From NCBI RefSeq assembly GCF_900460065.1, contig NZ_UAVD01000009.1:62001-126000 (forward strand): DNA of 64,000 nt, in the 5' to 3' direction. Source of the stretch: Streptomyces griseus (GTDB taxonomy: Bacteria; Actinomycetota; Actinomycetes; Streptomycetales; Streptomycetaceae). Within the stretch, counting starts at the first letter, position 1; the number at the start of each line of letters is the position of its first letter. Of this stretch, positions 28,147 to 37,700 are shown piece after piece. The notes beneath the pieces were generated by a model, which made no database searches, was not told the DNA's origin, and saw nothing but the letters and a program-made list of their open reading frames with translations. The translations under genes and the position numbers were made by a program.

Positions 28147-29337
28147 TCAGAGGGCGATGGTCGCGAGCGGAGCCCGGCCCAGCAGCGCGGTGCCGTAGTC
28201 CTCCAGCGCGATGAACGGGTTCAGCGTCCAGTGCCTGCTGCCGGTCTCGAAGTCGCGGAAGTAGCGCTGGAGCGGGTTCGCGCTGGCGAAGCCGCCCGCG
28301 CCGCCCAGGTCCATGACCTTGCTCAGGCCCTGGCGGGCCTCGCGGACCGCGCTCGCGACGTACATGCGGATCCGGGTGCGCTCCTCGTCGGAGAGTTCCA
28401 CGTGCTGCTCCAGCGCGGGCTCCAGCTGGTCGACGGCGAGCCACAGGTGCCGCCACGCCACGTCGATGTGGTGGGTCGCCTCGGCCAGCCACGCGCGGGC
28501 GCCCGGCGAGTCGGCGACGGCGCCGTGCGTCGTGTGGAACACGGGCCGGCCCTTGTCGAACGACTCCTTGATCAGGTCGAGCGCCCCCTGGGCGGCACCC
28601 ACCAGCGGCGCCAGCACGTTGGCGGACGCGGTGAGGGTGTGCGTCGAGGTGCCCATGCCCTCGGGGGCGCCGGTCTCCGGGTCGATCGCGTGGTAGGCCA
28701 CGTGCTTGTCCGCCACGAACAGGTCCTTCGACACCACGGTGTTGCTGCCGGTGCCGCGCATGCCCGCGACGTCCCACACCTCCTTGATCTCCGCGTCACC
28801 GGTGCGCACCAGGACCGAGGCGAGCGCCATCTGGGGCTCGCCGTCCACGGTGACGGAGTTCAGCAGGACCAGGGTGTACGCGGAGTGCAGACAGCCCGAC
28901 GCGAACGCGGTGTCGGCGGTCAGCCGGTAGCCGCCCTCGGCCTTGGCCGCGACGCCGCCGACGCCGGCGTTGGCGATGCTGACATCCGGGTCGGCTGCGT
29001 AGATCTCGGCGACCACGTCCTCCGGGAACATGCCCTGGAGCAGGCCCCGCCCCGCCGAGTTGACCATCAGGAGCCACCCCGTGGAGGGGCAGCCGCGGGC
29101 CAGTTCGGCGGCCACTCCGACCTCCGCGCGCAGGCCGAGACCCAGCCCGCCCATGCTCCGCGGGGTCGGGATGCGGAACAGCCCGGCCTCGCGCAGCGCC
29201 GTGATGTTCTCCGGCACGGCCGCGTTGGCCCGCTCGGTCTTCTCCGCGTTCGCACGCAGCAGCGGAACGAGACCACGTGCCCGCTCGATGACGTCGTCCA
29301 CAGAGAGCGACCCCTCATCCTTCACAGCTGACGACAC
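28147..29337 (-). CDS. Acyl-CoA dehydrogenase-like flavin enzyme (possible two-component monooxygenase)
   Basis: 396 residues with the acyl-CoA dehydrogenase fold: N-terminal helical domain (ALREAGLFRIPTPRSMGGLG), middle beta domain (MRGTGSNTVVSKDLFV) and C-terminal four-helix bundle. The subgroup resembles HpaB/HsaA-like oxygenases that use reduced flavin to hydroxylate or epoxidise, rather than true beta-oxidation enzymes; no obvious catalytic Glu for acyl-CoA dehydrogenation was seen. The start is GTG 29337, with GAGGAG seven bases upstream; a longer frame upstream lacks a ribosome site. In PKS clusters such enzymes act as tailoring oxidases, for example epoxidases in coelimycin-type pathways. 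A partner flavin reductase is not in the window. Confidence 0.8.
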   Translation of the reverse strand: MSSAVKDEGSLSVDDVIERARGLVPLLRANAEKTERANAAVPENITALREAGLFRIPTPRSMGGLGLGLRAEVGVAAELARGCPSTGWLLMVNSAGRGLLQGMFPEDVVAEIYAADPDVSIANAGVGGVAAKAEGGYRLTADTAFASGCLHSAYTLVLLNSVTVDGEPQMALASVLVRTGDAEIKEVWDVAGMRGTGSNTVVSKDLFVADKHVAYHAIDPETGAPEGMGTSTHTLTASANVLAPLVGAAQGALDLIKESFDKGRPVFHTTHGAVADSPGARAWLAEATHHIDVAWRHLWLAVDQLEPALEQHVELSDEERTRIRMYVASAVREARQGLSKVMDLGGAGGFASANPLQRYFRDFETGSRHWTLNPFIALEDYGTALLGRAPLATIAL

Positions 29338-29515
29338 TGTTCTGCTCCTCACTCGTCGCGCAATTCGGCCTGCCCCGCCAGTGAACGGCATGTGTCCGGC
29401 AGGCGCACTGCGCTCCCGGCACAAGACGGGGGCGGGAATTTGGGACTCGTACCAATACGGTGCCTGAGCTGTCTCTATACGCTCGACGCACATCATTTCT
29501 CGGAGGGAAGTGGGC
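29338..29515. promoter_or_regulatory. Divergent promoter region of the flavin-enzyme and membrane-protein genes
   Basis: This stretch, which effectively extends to 29709 if the following small frame is not translated, must hold promoters for both directions. I see no clear -35/-10 pair or dyad. GGAGGGAA at 29502-29509 is a good ribosome site for the ATG at 29516. Confidence 0.4.
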
Positions 29516-29722
29516 ATGAGCGTCCCAGGGAACGCGAACCAATTTCGCAGGATGCTCCGGAATACGGCCCTCGGCGCCGCTTCGAGGTGCCCGGCCGGCG
29601 AGCCGCCGAACCGCCGCCGCCCCCGGTTCGGGCCGTTCGCACCGGCCCCGCCCCCGGCCGCACCGACGCCACCTTGGCGGGCACTCACCCCATACGAAGG
29701 AGCAAGGCCGTGCGCGCTTTAG
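29516..29722 (+). CDS. Possible small leader protein, 68 residues
   Basis: ATG 29516 has a strong ribosome site (GGAGGGAAG, five bases upstream). The product begins MSVPGNANQFRRMLRNTALG and then becomes proline- and arginine-rich low-complexity sequence. It overlaps the GTG start of the next gene by 13 bases, so its translation could be coupled to it. There is no recognisable domain. It may be a leader peptide or simply a random open frame. Confidence 0.25.
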   Translation: MSVPGNANQFRRMLRNTALGAASRCPAGEPPNRRRPRFGPFAPAPPPAAPTPPWRALTPYEGARPCAL

Positions 29723-30654
29723 TCCGCTGGCATCCGGCACTCATGATCACAGCCGGATTGATGGTCGTGGTCAGCCTGTTCCACGCCGTCGGGATCGTGG
29801 TCGACGACCGGATGTACGGGCAGTCGCCGGCCTGGATCAAACCGCTCAAGTTCAGCCTGTCGTTCATCGTCTACACGGCGTGGCTCGGGGCCCTGGTCCA
29901 TCTGCTGGAGAAGACGTCCGGCTCGCTGGAACGCAAGGCCAGGAAGTTCGGCAACTGGATCGTCATCGCGGTCTGGGCCGAGATGTTCTTCCTCGACCTC
30001 CAGACCCTCCGCGGCACGACCGTCCACTTCAACTTCCGTACGGTCCTCGACGCGGTGATCTTCGAGTCGGTGGGCGCCATCGCGACGACCCTCGTCGTGA
30101 TCAACCTGCTTCTCGTGGCGGTGGTGCTCAAGAAGCGCGCCGCCGCTCCGCCTGTCATGCTCGCGCTGAAAATCGGTACCTGGCTGCTGGTGGCCAGCTC
30201 CCTCGTGGGCATCTACATGGCCTTCCCCACGGAGCCGGGCGGCTGGTCCAACGACGTCGTGGGCGCCCACTCCGTCGGCGCGGACATCGACCACGACGTC
30301 ACTCCGGTCATCTTCTGGGCGGCGGAGGGCGGGGACCTGCGGGTCTCGCACTTCATCGGTCTCCACGCCTTCCAGCTCCTGCCGCTGATCGCCATGTTCC
30401 TCAGCCGCTGGGTCGACCGCCGCATGGTCTGGGTGCTCGGCACCGGCTACACCGCCGTCTTCCTCCTCTCGCTGGTGCAGGCACTGGCCGGCGAGGCGCC
30501 GTTCGAGCCCAGCGCACCCACGCTCCTCGCGGGCGGCGCCATCCTGGCCGGCACCCTCGCCGGAATCGTCTGGGCCCGCCTCAACCCGTCCGACGCTCCC
30601 CCGGTGCCACCCGCACCCGAGCGTGCGACCGAACCCGAGTCCGTCAACCTCTAA
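29710..30654 (+). CDS. Polytopic membrane protein of unknown function
   Basis: 314 residues with about eight hydrophobic segments. Not recognised as a named family. Conserved-looking polar motifs inside or next to helices are SPAWIKPLKFSLSF (about 40-53) and RVSHFIGLHAFQLLP (about 215-229), the latter with two histidines that could bind metal or heme. GTG 29710 has AAGGAG seven bases upstream. Codon 4 (29719-29721) is TTA, which would make the whole protein bldA-dependent. It is followed 14 bases later by an ABA4-like gene on the same strand, so the two are an operon. Confidence 0.75.
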   Translation: MRALVRWHPALMITAGLMVVVSLFHAVGIVVDDRMYGQSPAWIKPLKFSLSFIVYTAWLGALVHLLEKTSGSLERKARKFGNWIVIAVWAEMFFLDLQTLRGTTVHFNFRTVLDAVIFESVGAIATTLVVINLLLVAVVLKKRAAAPPVMLALKIGTWLLVASSLVGIYMAFPTEPGGWSNDVVGAHSVGADIDHDVTPVIFWAAEGGDLRVSHFIGLHAFQLLPLIAMFLSRWVDRRMVWVLGTGYTAVFLLSLVQALAGEAPFEPSAPTLLAGGAILAGTLAGIVWARLNPSDAPPVPPAPERATEPESVNL

Positions 30655-30668
30655 CGGAGATCTCCAAC

Positions 30669-31175
30669 ATGTCCTTCAACGACTTCATCATTCCGGCGCT
30701 CCAGGCGGTCACCATCCCGATGTGGGTGCTCATGATCGTCGCCCCGCAGTGGCACGTGACCAAGAAGATCACCGTGCCGATCGCCGTGGTCCCCACCCTG
30801 GCCGGCGCCGTGGGCTACCTCATCACCGAACTGCCCGCGCTCGTGAAGGTCCTCTTCGGGTCGACGACCGCGCCGTTCGCCAACTACGAGGGCCTGGTCG
30901 AGTTCTTCGCGATCCAGAACATCCAGATCGGCGCCTGGCTCGCCATCGTCGCGCTCGACCTGTTCACCGCGATGTGGATGTTCCAGCGCCTGCACGACCT
31001 CAAGGCCAAGACCCCGCTGATCAGCGTGCTGGCGCTCGTGGTCTTCCTGTTCCCCCAGTTCTGCCTGCTCCTCTTCCTCGTCGTCGTCCGGCCGATCCTG
31101 CGACGCCGTCAGCAGCGCGAGGAGGAGGCCGCTTCGGCCGACACCGAGCAGAAGGTTCCCGCCACCGTCTTCTGA
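30669..31175 (+). CDS. ABA4-like small membrane protein
   Basis: 168 residues with four hydrophobic helices. The pattern IPMWVLMIVAPQWHVTKKI, NYEGLVEFFAIQNIQIGAWL and ALDLFTAMWMF matches the ABA4-like (DUF4281) family. Plant ABA4 is required to form neoxanthin from the epoxy-carotenoid violaxanthin; bacterial members are uncharacterised. The C-terminus (RRRQQREEEAASADTEQ) is charged and cytoplasmic. ATG 30669 has GGAGA eight bases upstream. It is coupled to the polytopic protein before it. In a polyene cluster with an oxygenase-like enzyme, a role in polyene or epoxide isomerisation is possible but speculative. Confidence 0.7.
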   Translation: MSFNDFIIPALQAVTIPMWVLMIVAPQWHVTKKITVPIAVVPTLAGAVGYLITELPALVKVLFGSTTAPFANYEGLVEFFAIQNIQIGAWLAIVALDLFTAMWMFQRLHDLKAKTPLISVLALVVFLFPQFCLLLFLVVVRPILRRRQQREEEAASADTEQKVPATVF

Positions 31176-31208
31176 CCCGCCCGCACCGCACGCAACGCTC
31201 CGCACTCC

Positions 31209-31250
31209 AAACGGAGAAGGGACCGGATCGCTCCGGTCCCTTCTCCGTTT
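31209..31250. terminator. Perfect 19-bp hairpin between convergent genes
   Basis: AAACGGAGAAGGGACCGGA (31209-31227) pairs fully with 31232-31250 around TCGC. The stem ends in TTT on one strand and starts AAA on the other, so it can terminate transcription from both the ABA4-like and SnoaL-like genes. Confidence 0.9.
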
Positions 31251-31266
31251 CTTCGTGCGGGGCGGT

Positions 31267-31656
31267 TCAGGCGGTGAGCTCCGTGCCGTAGTGGTTGTCG
31301 ATGCCGTAGCGCCACTCACCGTTCGCGTCCCTGATCGCGACGTCCGTGGCGACGCCCTCCTTCTTCGAGGTCACGCCGTCCGCGGTCGTCGACAGCGTGT
31401 AGTTCACGATCATGAGCGCGACATCGCCCGCCCGGTAGGCGTGCTGCACGTCGACCGTCAGGACGGGGGCCAGATCGGCGAAGTACTGCTTGATGCCGGC
31501 CTTCATCTCCTCGTTCTTCTGGAGCGCGTGGCCCGGTTCGAGAACCAGCGCTGCGTCGTCGGCGTAGAAGTCGTAGAGGTTCTCCGTGTCGTGCGCGTTG
31601 AAAAGGGCGGCGTACTTGCCGGCAATCTTGTTCCAGAATGCGAGGTCCTCGGACAC
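31267..31656 (-). CDS. SnoaL/ketosteroid-isomerase-like NTF2-fold protein
   Basis: 129 residues with the cone-shaped NTF2-like fold signature: AFWNKIAGKYAALFNAHDTE at the start, DFYADDAALVLEPGHALQKN, then VTVDVQHAYRAGDVALMIVNY-like strands. Family members act as cyclases, isomerases or epoxide hydrolases in polyketide pathways, although many are uncharacterised stress proteins. GTG 31656 is preferred because AAGGAG lies six bases upstream; ATG 31671 has no ribosome site. It is divergent from the aminotransferase, sharing a 177-base control region. Confidence 0.78.
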   Translation of the reverse strand: MSEDLAFWNKIAGKYAALFNAHDTENLYDFYADDAALVLEPGHALQKNEEMKAGIKQYFADLAPVLTVDVQHAYRAGDVALMIVNYTLSTTADGVTSKKEGVATDVAIRDANGEWRYGIDNHYGTELTA

Positions 31657-31673
31657 GTATTTCTCCTTCATGT

Positions 31674-31693
31674 GAAGAGAACTGAAGAGAACT
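31674..31693. repeat. Tandem 10-bp repeat (GAAGAGAACT)x2
   Basis: Two exact head-to-tail copies, 31674-31683 and 31684-31693, lie just upstream of the SnoaL-like start in the divergent control region. Period and position would suit a regulator binding one face of the helix. Confidence 0.8.
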
Positions 31694-31743
31694 AGGGCGC
31701 GACCATACAAGCGCACTCCGCCTCACCCATTTCTCATCCCCGT

Positions 31744-31772
31744 CTAATCGGGGTGGATTAGATCCGGATTAG
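31744..31772. promoter_or_regulatory. Operator-like CTAATC/GATTAG array upstream of the aminotransferase
   Basis: CTAATC (31744-31749) and GATTAG (31756-31761) form a perfect inverted repeat with six-base spacing; a third GATTAG follows at 31767-31772, 11 bases after the second. It lies 60-90 bases upstream of the aminotransferase and is a candidate site for the PucR or SARP regulator. Confidence 0.55.
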
Positions 31773-31833
31773 CTGTGAGTGAAACGGCACGCTCAAGACT
31801 GTCTGGACCTACCACGGCGAGAGATGAGGCACG

Positions 31834-33432
31834 ATGGCACCCGAGGCGCAGGAACTCGTGGACGGCACCCTCCACCAGAACATCTCCGGGATCGGACTCG
31901 ACCCCACGTACGTCCGCGCGGAGGGCAACAGCCTCTGGGCGGCCGCCCACGACGGGTCCGAGACGGAGATCGCCGACTTCGTCTGCGGTTACGGTTCGCT
32001 GCTGCTCGGCCACAACAACCCCGAGATCGTCGCCTACGCGACCGAGGTGCTGAACGCGCGGACGCCGATCCACTCCCAGTTCTCCCGCCGCCCCGAGGCG
32101 AACAAGGTGACCGAGGTCCTCAACCGGATCGCCCGGCGCGAGTTCGGCACCCCCGACACCTACTTCGGCGTGTTCGCCAACACCGGCGCCGAGGCCGTCG
32201 AGGCCGCCGTCAAACACGCCGAGCTGGACCGGGGCATGCGCGTGCTGGCGCTCGTCGCGCAGGTCACCGAGCACACGGAGCAGGCGCGCGCCGCGGTCGC
32301 CTCCGGCGCGGCGACCGTCGACGCGGCCACGCTCACCCGGCTCGGCATCACGAGCCGGGGCGACGGGGCCGGCGACCTGGAGGCGCTGCTCGCGGAGGTC
32401 GAGGCGCACAACGGGCGCGCGCTGTCCAAGGCTCCGGTCTTCTTCACGCTGGAGGGCGGCTTCCACGGCAAGCTCGCCGCGAGCATCCAGCTCACGCACA
32501 ACCCCTCGTTCCGCACGCCGTTCACCTCGCTCGCCACGAACGCCCGCTTCCTGCCGGTGAACTCCGCCGCCGCGGTGCGCCCCGCCTTCGAGGCCGCGCG
32601 GGCGACCGTGCTCGACCCGGTCGTCACCGACGGCACCGTCGAGATCGCCGAGGTCGCGGCCCCGGTGTTCGGCGCCTTCTTCGTCGAGCCCATCCAGGGC
32701 GAGGGCGGCATCGTGCCGCTCGCCCCGGAGTTCGCGAAGGAGATCGCCGCGGTCAGCGCGGAGTTCGACTGCCCCGTGGCGGTCGACGAGATCCAGTCCG
32801 GCAGCGGCCGTACCGGCGCGTTCTTCGCCGCCTCGCAGCTCGGGCTGCAGGGCGACTACATCACGCTGGCCAAGAGCATCGCGGGCGGTGTGGCGAAGCT
32901 GTCGGTGCTGCTGGTACGGGAGTCCCGCTACCGCCCCGAGTTCGAGCTGCTGCACAGTTCGACGTTCGCCAAGGACGGGTTCTCCACGCTCATCGCGCAG
33001 AAGACCCTGGAGATCATGGAGCGGGACGGTGGCGAGGTCTACCGCAGGGCCACCGAGCGCGGCGCCCGCCTCCTCGATGTGCTCGAATCGGTGCGGGCCG
33101 ACTTCCCGGACGTGGTCAAGGACGTCCGGGGCCGCGGTCTGCTGCTCGGCCTGGAGCTGCACGACCAGTCCGGCTCGGCCTCCCCCAACGTCGCCGGCGC
33201 CCAGGCGGGCGGTGTCTTCGGCTACTTGGTGAGCGGGTTCCTGCTGCACCGGCACGCCGTGCGCGTCCTGCCGACCTCCAGCGCGCCGAACACCCTGCGG
33301 TTGCAGCCCTCGGTCGACCTCACCGACGCCCAGATCGAGCGCCTCGACGCCGGGCTGCGTGAGGCGTGCGCGGCGCTGCGCACGGCCGACGAGGCGACGC
33401 TGCTGGGCTTCCTCGGCGCGAGGACGTTCTGA
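31834..33432 (+). CDS. Class III PLP-dependent aminotransferase
   Basis: 532 residues, fold type I. The PLP-lysine is K347 in ITLAKSIAGG, and the aspartate bonding the pyridine nitrogen is D318 in VAVDEIQSGSGRTG. N-terminal ADFVCGYGSLLLGHNNPE forms the substrate and dimer region. It is longer than the usual 430-460 residues because of an insertion at about 150-200 (EHTEQARAAVASGAAT, then EALLAEVEAHNGRA). Class III enzymes transfer amino groups to aldehydes or ketones, and in coelimycin or cyclizidine-type pathways such an enzyme aminates the PKS-derived aldehyde. Its stop overlaps the PucR start (TGATG), placing it in the PKS operon. Confidence 0.9.
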   Translation: MAPEAQELVDGTLHQNISGIGLDPTYVRAEGNSLWAAAHDGSETEIADFVCGYGSLLLGHNNPEIVAYATEVLNARTPIHSQFSRRPEANKVTEVLNRIARREFGTPDTYFGVFANTGAEAVEAAVKHAELDRGMRVLALVAQVTEHTEQARAAVASGAATVDAATLTRLGITSRGDGAGDLEALLAEVEAHNGRALSKAPVFFTLEGGFHGKLAASIQLTHNPSFRTPFTSLATNARFLPVNSAAAVRPAFEAARATVLDPVVTDGTVEIAEVAAPVFGAFFVEPIQGEGGIVPLAPEFAKEIAAVSAEFDCPVAVDEIQSGSGRTGAFFAASQLGLQGDYITLAKSIAGGVAKLSVLLVRESRYRPEFELLHSSTFAKDGFSTLIAQKTLEIMERDGGEVYRRATERGARLLDVLESVRADFPDVVKDVRGRGLLLGLELHDQSGSASPNVAGAQAGGVFGYLVSGFLLHRHAVRVLPTSSAPNTLRLQPSVDLTDAQIERLDAGLREACAALRTADEATLLGFLGARTF

Positions 33433-34685
33433 TGGCGCAGCTCCAGCTGCTGCCCCCGCACGACGAGGCGCACACGGCCGGCGCGACCTCCGAGGCCCTG
33501 CGCCAGGAGGTCACCGCCCACTGCGGCGACGACGCCACCGCGTGGGCCGTGCAGACCTCGGCGGGCCTCTGCCCGGACGGGCAGGACGCCCTGCCGGAGC
33601 TGGTGGCCCTGTCCGTCGCGTACCGGCTGCACCGGGGCACGGGGCTGCCGGCCTCCGTGATCGCGGAGGCCGAGTCGCTGGTGCGCACCCAGGTCGAGCG
33701 CGGGTGCGATCTCGCGCACGGGCTCGGCCTGATCCGGTCGGCGCACGGGCGCATCGCGTCCGCGGTGCTGGCGGCGTGCGCGCGGATCGAGGACCCGGAC
33801 GAGCGCACCGCCGCGATGACCGGGACGGCGTCCCTGGTGTTCGACGCGGTGGACGAGCTGTCCCGGGTGGTGTCGGACCGGTTCGCCGCCGAGCGGGAGC
33901 GGTGGCTCGCCGGTCCCGCCGCCGAACAGCGCGCCGTCGTGCTCTCCCTGGTCCGCGGCGAGTCCGTGGACGTGGAACGGGCGGCCCGCAAGCTCTGCTA
34001 CGACCTGCGGCAGAACCACGTGGCGCTGGTCATGTGGGCCGAGCGGGGCTCCGGCGCCCAGGAGTTGCAGAAGACGGCGACCCGGCTGCTGAACCGGCTG
34101 GGCTGCCGGTCGACGCTGCTCGTGCCGATGGGCGGCGACGGGCTGTGGGCGTGGGGGCTGCGGCCCAACGGCGACGCGGAGGAGCTCGCGCCGCTGCTCG
34201 CCGCCGACCCGGCCGTGCAGGTGGCGGTGGGTCTGCCGGGCGCGGGTCTCGCCGGATTCCGCACCTCGCACGAGCAGGCGATGGCCGCGGCCCAGCTCGG
34301 TCTGCGGTCGGCGACGAACGCCCGCGTACACACCTATCGGGAGCTGGAGCTGGGCGCGCTGCTCGCGCGGGACGAGCAGGCAGCCGCCGACTTCGTCTGC
34401 CGTGAGCTCGGTGGGCTGGGCGACGACTCGCCGTCGGCGGGAGCCCTGCGCGCCACCCTCAAGTGCTACCTCGACCACGACCGCAGCGTCGCGACCGTGG
34501 CCCAGCGGCTGCACATCGCCAAGAACACCGTGCTGTACCGCATCAAGCGGGCCGAGCAGGTGCGCGGCCGCCCGCTCGGCGACAACCGGCTGCAGCTGCA
34601 CACCGCCCTGTACCTGGCGGAGACGTTCGGCGTCTCCCGGCCGGCGGTACAGCCGGACGCGGCGCCGGCCGTGCGCACGGCCTGA
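33432..34685 (+). CDS. PucR family transcriptional regulator
   Basis: 417 residues. The C-terminal PucR helix-turn-helix is clear at about 338-385 ([20 protein letters not shown], then [20 protein letters not shown]). The preceding GGDEF-like/CdaR region includes [18 protein letters not shown]. No recognised N-terminal ligand domain was seen. ATG 33432 overlaps the aminotransferase stop, and the first PKS gene starts 56 bases after its stop, so it is embedded in the biosynthetic operon and is probably pathway-specific. Known PucR proteins activate purine or amine catabolism, so an amine intermediate is a reasonable effector guess. Confidence 0.88.
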   Translation: MAQLQLLPPHDEAHTAGATSEALRQEVTAHCGDDATAWAVQTSAGLCPDGQDALPELVALSVAYRLHRGTGLPASVIAEAESLVRTQVERGCDLAHGLGLIRSAHGRIASAVLAACARIEDPDERTAAMTGTASLVFDAVDELSRVVSDRFAAERERWLAGPAAEQRAVVLSLVRGESVDVERAARKLCYDLRQNHVALVMWAERGSGAQELQKTATRLLNRLGCRSTLLVPMGGDGLWAWGLRPNGDAEELAPLLAADPAVQVAVGLPGAGLAGFRTSHEQAMAAAQLGLRSATNARVHTYRELELGALLARDEQAAADFVCRELGGLGDDSPSAGALRATLKCYLDHDRSVATVAQRLHIAKNTVLYRIKRAEQVRGRPLGDNRLQLHTALYLAETFGVSRPAVQPDAAPAVRTA

Positions 34686-34741
34686 GGCGGGACCGCCGCA
34701 CCCCCACCACCTGTCTGACCTCACTACACAGCGGGGAAGTC

Positions 34742-37700
34742 ATGAACACCTTCGAGCACGCATCCAGCAATGCCGTCGCCGTCGTCGGCCTGTCGTGTCG
34801 CCTGCCGGGCGCGCCGGACACGCCGTCGTTCTGGCGGCTGCTGTCGTCGGGCACGAGCGCGATCACGGAGTCCTCCCGGTTCGGCGACGCCGTCCCGGTG
34901 CGCTGGGGCGGCTTCCTCCCGGACGACGAGGTGGGCGCCTTCGACGCGGAGTTCTTCGGCATCTCGCCGAAGGAGGCGGCGGCGATGGACCCGCAGCAGC
35001 GGCTGCTGCTCGAACTCGGGTGGGAGGCGCTGGAGGACGCCGGGTACGTGCCGGCCGAGCTGCGCGGTGAGCATCTCGGGGTGTTCGTGGGGTCGATGGC
35101 CTCCGACTACGCGACGATCGCGGCGAGGGCGGGTGTGGTGTCGCGGCACTCGCTGACGGGCCTCAACCGCGGTCTGCTCGCCAACCGGCTGTCGTACGTG
35201 CTCGGTCTGCGCGGGCCCAGCCTCGCCGTCGACACGGGGCAGTCGTCGTCGCTGGTCGCCGTGCACCTGGCGTGCCAGAGCCTGCGCTCCGGCGAGTCCG
35301 AGGTCGCTCTCGCCGCCGGTGTCAACCTGATCCTCACGCCGCAGAGCACGGTGGAGGCCGACCGGTTCGGGGCGCTCAGCGCCGACGGCCGCAGCTTCAC
35401 CTTCGACGCCCGCGCCAACGGCTACGTGCGGGGCGAGGGCGGTGCGGTGCTGGTCCTCAAGGGGCTCGCAGCGGCGCGCCGGGACGGTGACACCGTCTAC
35501 GCGGTGATCCGCGGCAGCGCGGTCAACAACGACGGGCCCGCGGCGACGCTGACCACGCCGAGCCGGAGCGCGCAGGAGGCGGTCATCACCGCGGCGCACC
35601 GCCGCGCCGGCACCGCACCGGACGAGGTCGGCTACGTCGAGCTGCACGGCACGGGGACGCCGGTCGGCGATCCGATCGAGGCGAACGCGCTCGGCGCGAC
35701 CCTCGGCCGGGGGCGGACCGAGCCCCTGCGGGTCGGCTCGGTGAAGACGAACATCGGCCATCTGGAGGGCGCCGCGGGCATCGCGGGTCTGCTGAAGACG
35801 GTGCTGTCGCTGCACCACGGCGCGGTGCCGCCGAGCCTGAACTTCGCGACGCCGAACCCGGACGTCCCGCTGGAGGAGCTGAACCTCTCCGTGCAGCAGG
35901 AGCTGGAAGAGGTCGGGCCGACCGTCGCGGGGGTGTCGTCGTTCGGCGTCGGCGGCACGAACTGCCACGTGGTGCTCACCGGCACGGAGCGGAGCCCCCG
36001 GGAGCCGCGCCCGGCCGCCGCGGGCGGTCCGCTGCCCTGGGTGCTGTCCGCCCGCACCGAACAGGGGCTGCGCGACCAGGCGGGACGCCTGTACGAGCGG
36101 GTCGCCGCGCCGGACGCGCCCGCTTCCGACGACATCGCGTTCTCGCTGGCCACCAGCCGTACGCACTTCCCGTACCGCGCCGCGGTGCTCTCCGGGGACG
36201 CCGAAGGGCTGCTCGGGCTGCGGGACGGCGGCCTGTCGGCGGATCTGGTGAGGGGCAGGGCCGTCCCGTCGGGCGGCACCGTGCTGGTCTTCCCCGGCCA
36301 GGGTTCGCAGTGGGCGGGTATGGCGGCCGAACTCATCGCCACCGCACCGGTGTTCGCGGCGAAGATCCACGCGTGCGCCGAGGTGATCGATCCGCTGGTC
36401 GGGTGGTCGCTGGTCGACGTGTTGCGGGAGGAGCCGGGCAGTCCCTCGCTGGAGCGCGACGACGTGGTGCAGCCCGCGCTGTTCGCCGTCATGGTCGCGT
36501 TCGCCGCGCTGTGGCAGGCGGCGGGCGTGCGGCCCGACGCGGTCATCGGCCACTCGCAGGGCGAGATGGCGGCGGCGCACGTCGCCGGCGCGCTGTCGTT
36601 GCGGGACGCCGCGACGCTGGTCGTGCGCCGTGCCCAGCAGGTGGTGCGAATTCCGCGCGCGGGCGGTCTGCTGTCCGTTCCGCTGCCGGTCGCGAAGGTC
36701 CGTGAGGACATCGCGGCCTGGCCGGACCGCCTGGGCATCGGGGCCGTCAACGGGCCGTCCGCGACGATCGTCTCCGGTGAGCTCGACGCGTTGCGGGAGT
36801 TGGAGAGCGCCTACGTCGCCGACGGGGTGAAGGCCCGTGTGGTGCCGATCAACTACGCCTCCCACTCGCCGCTGGTCGAGGACATCCGCGAGGACGTGCT
36901 GCGCGCGGCGGCGGACGTCGAGCCGCTCCGGACGGACGTGGCGTTCTACTCCACGGTGACGGGTGCTCTGCTCCCCGACACCTCCGTCCTGGACGCGGAG
37001 TACTGGTACGGCAATCTGCGCCAGGCGGTCGAGTTCGAGCGAGCGGTGCGCGCCGCCTTCGCCGACGGTCACACGACGTTCGTGGAGTGCAGTGCCCACC
37101 CGGTGCTGGGGGTCGGCATCACCCAGATCCTCGAAGGCCGGGAAGCGGTGATCACCGGTACGCTCCGCCGCGACCGGGGCGGTCTGCGCCAGTTCCTGTC
37201 CTCCCTGGCCGGTGTCCACGTGGGCGGCGGCGCGGTGGACTGGGCGGCGGCGGACTGGGAGGGCCTGCTCGCCGGCCGTCCGGTGCGCCGTGTCGCCCTG
37301 CCCTCCTACGCCTTCCAGCGCGAACGCCAGTGGCTGGATGTGGCGGCCGACGGCGTCGTGCCCTCCGTGCCCGGCCCGCGGCCCGCGCCGGAGCAGGCGC
37401 CCGCCGGCGGAGGTCAGCGGCCCGGGTCCGGCGGCGATCTGACGCCCGAGCGCGCACTCGACCTGGTGCGGGGCGCGGTCGCGGTCGTGCTGGGCCACGC
37501 CTCCCCCGCGTCGGTGCCCGTGGACGCGACGTTCAAGGAGCTGGGCCTCGACTCGATCGGCGCGGTGGAGTTCGGCCGGGCGCTCGCCGGTGCGACCGGG
37601 CGGCCGACAACGTCGACGCTCACCTACGACCATCCGACGCCCGCCTCGGTGGCCGCGTACCTCACGCGCGGCGACGCCGAGGAGGAGTTCACCGCGGCCG

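Noticed and set aside
30669-31175. Considered a cytochrome or DoxX-like subunit for the small four-helix protein
   Set aside because: No CxxCH and no DoxX signature; the helix pattern and the conserved W, NYEG and LDLF positions fit ABA4-like proteins better.
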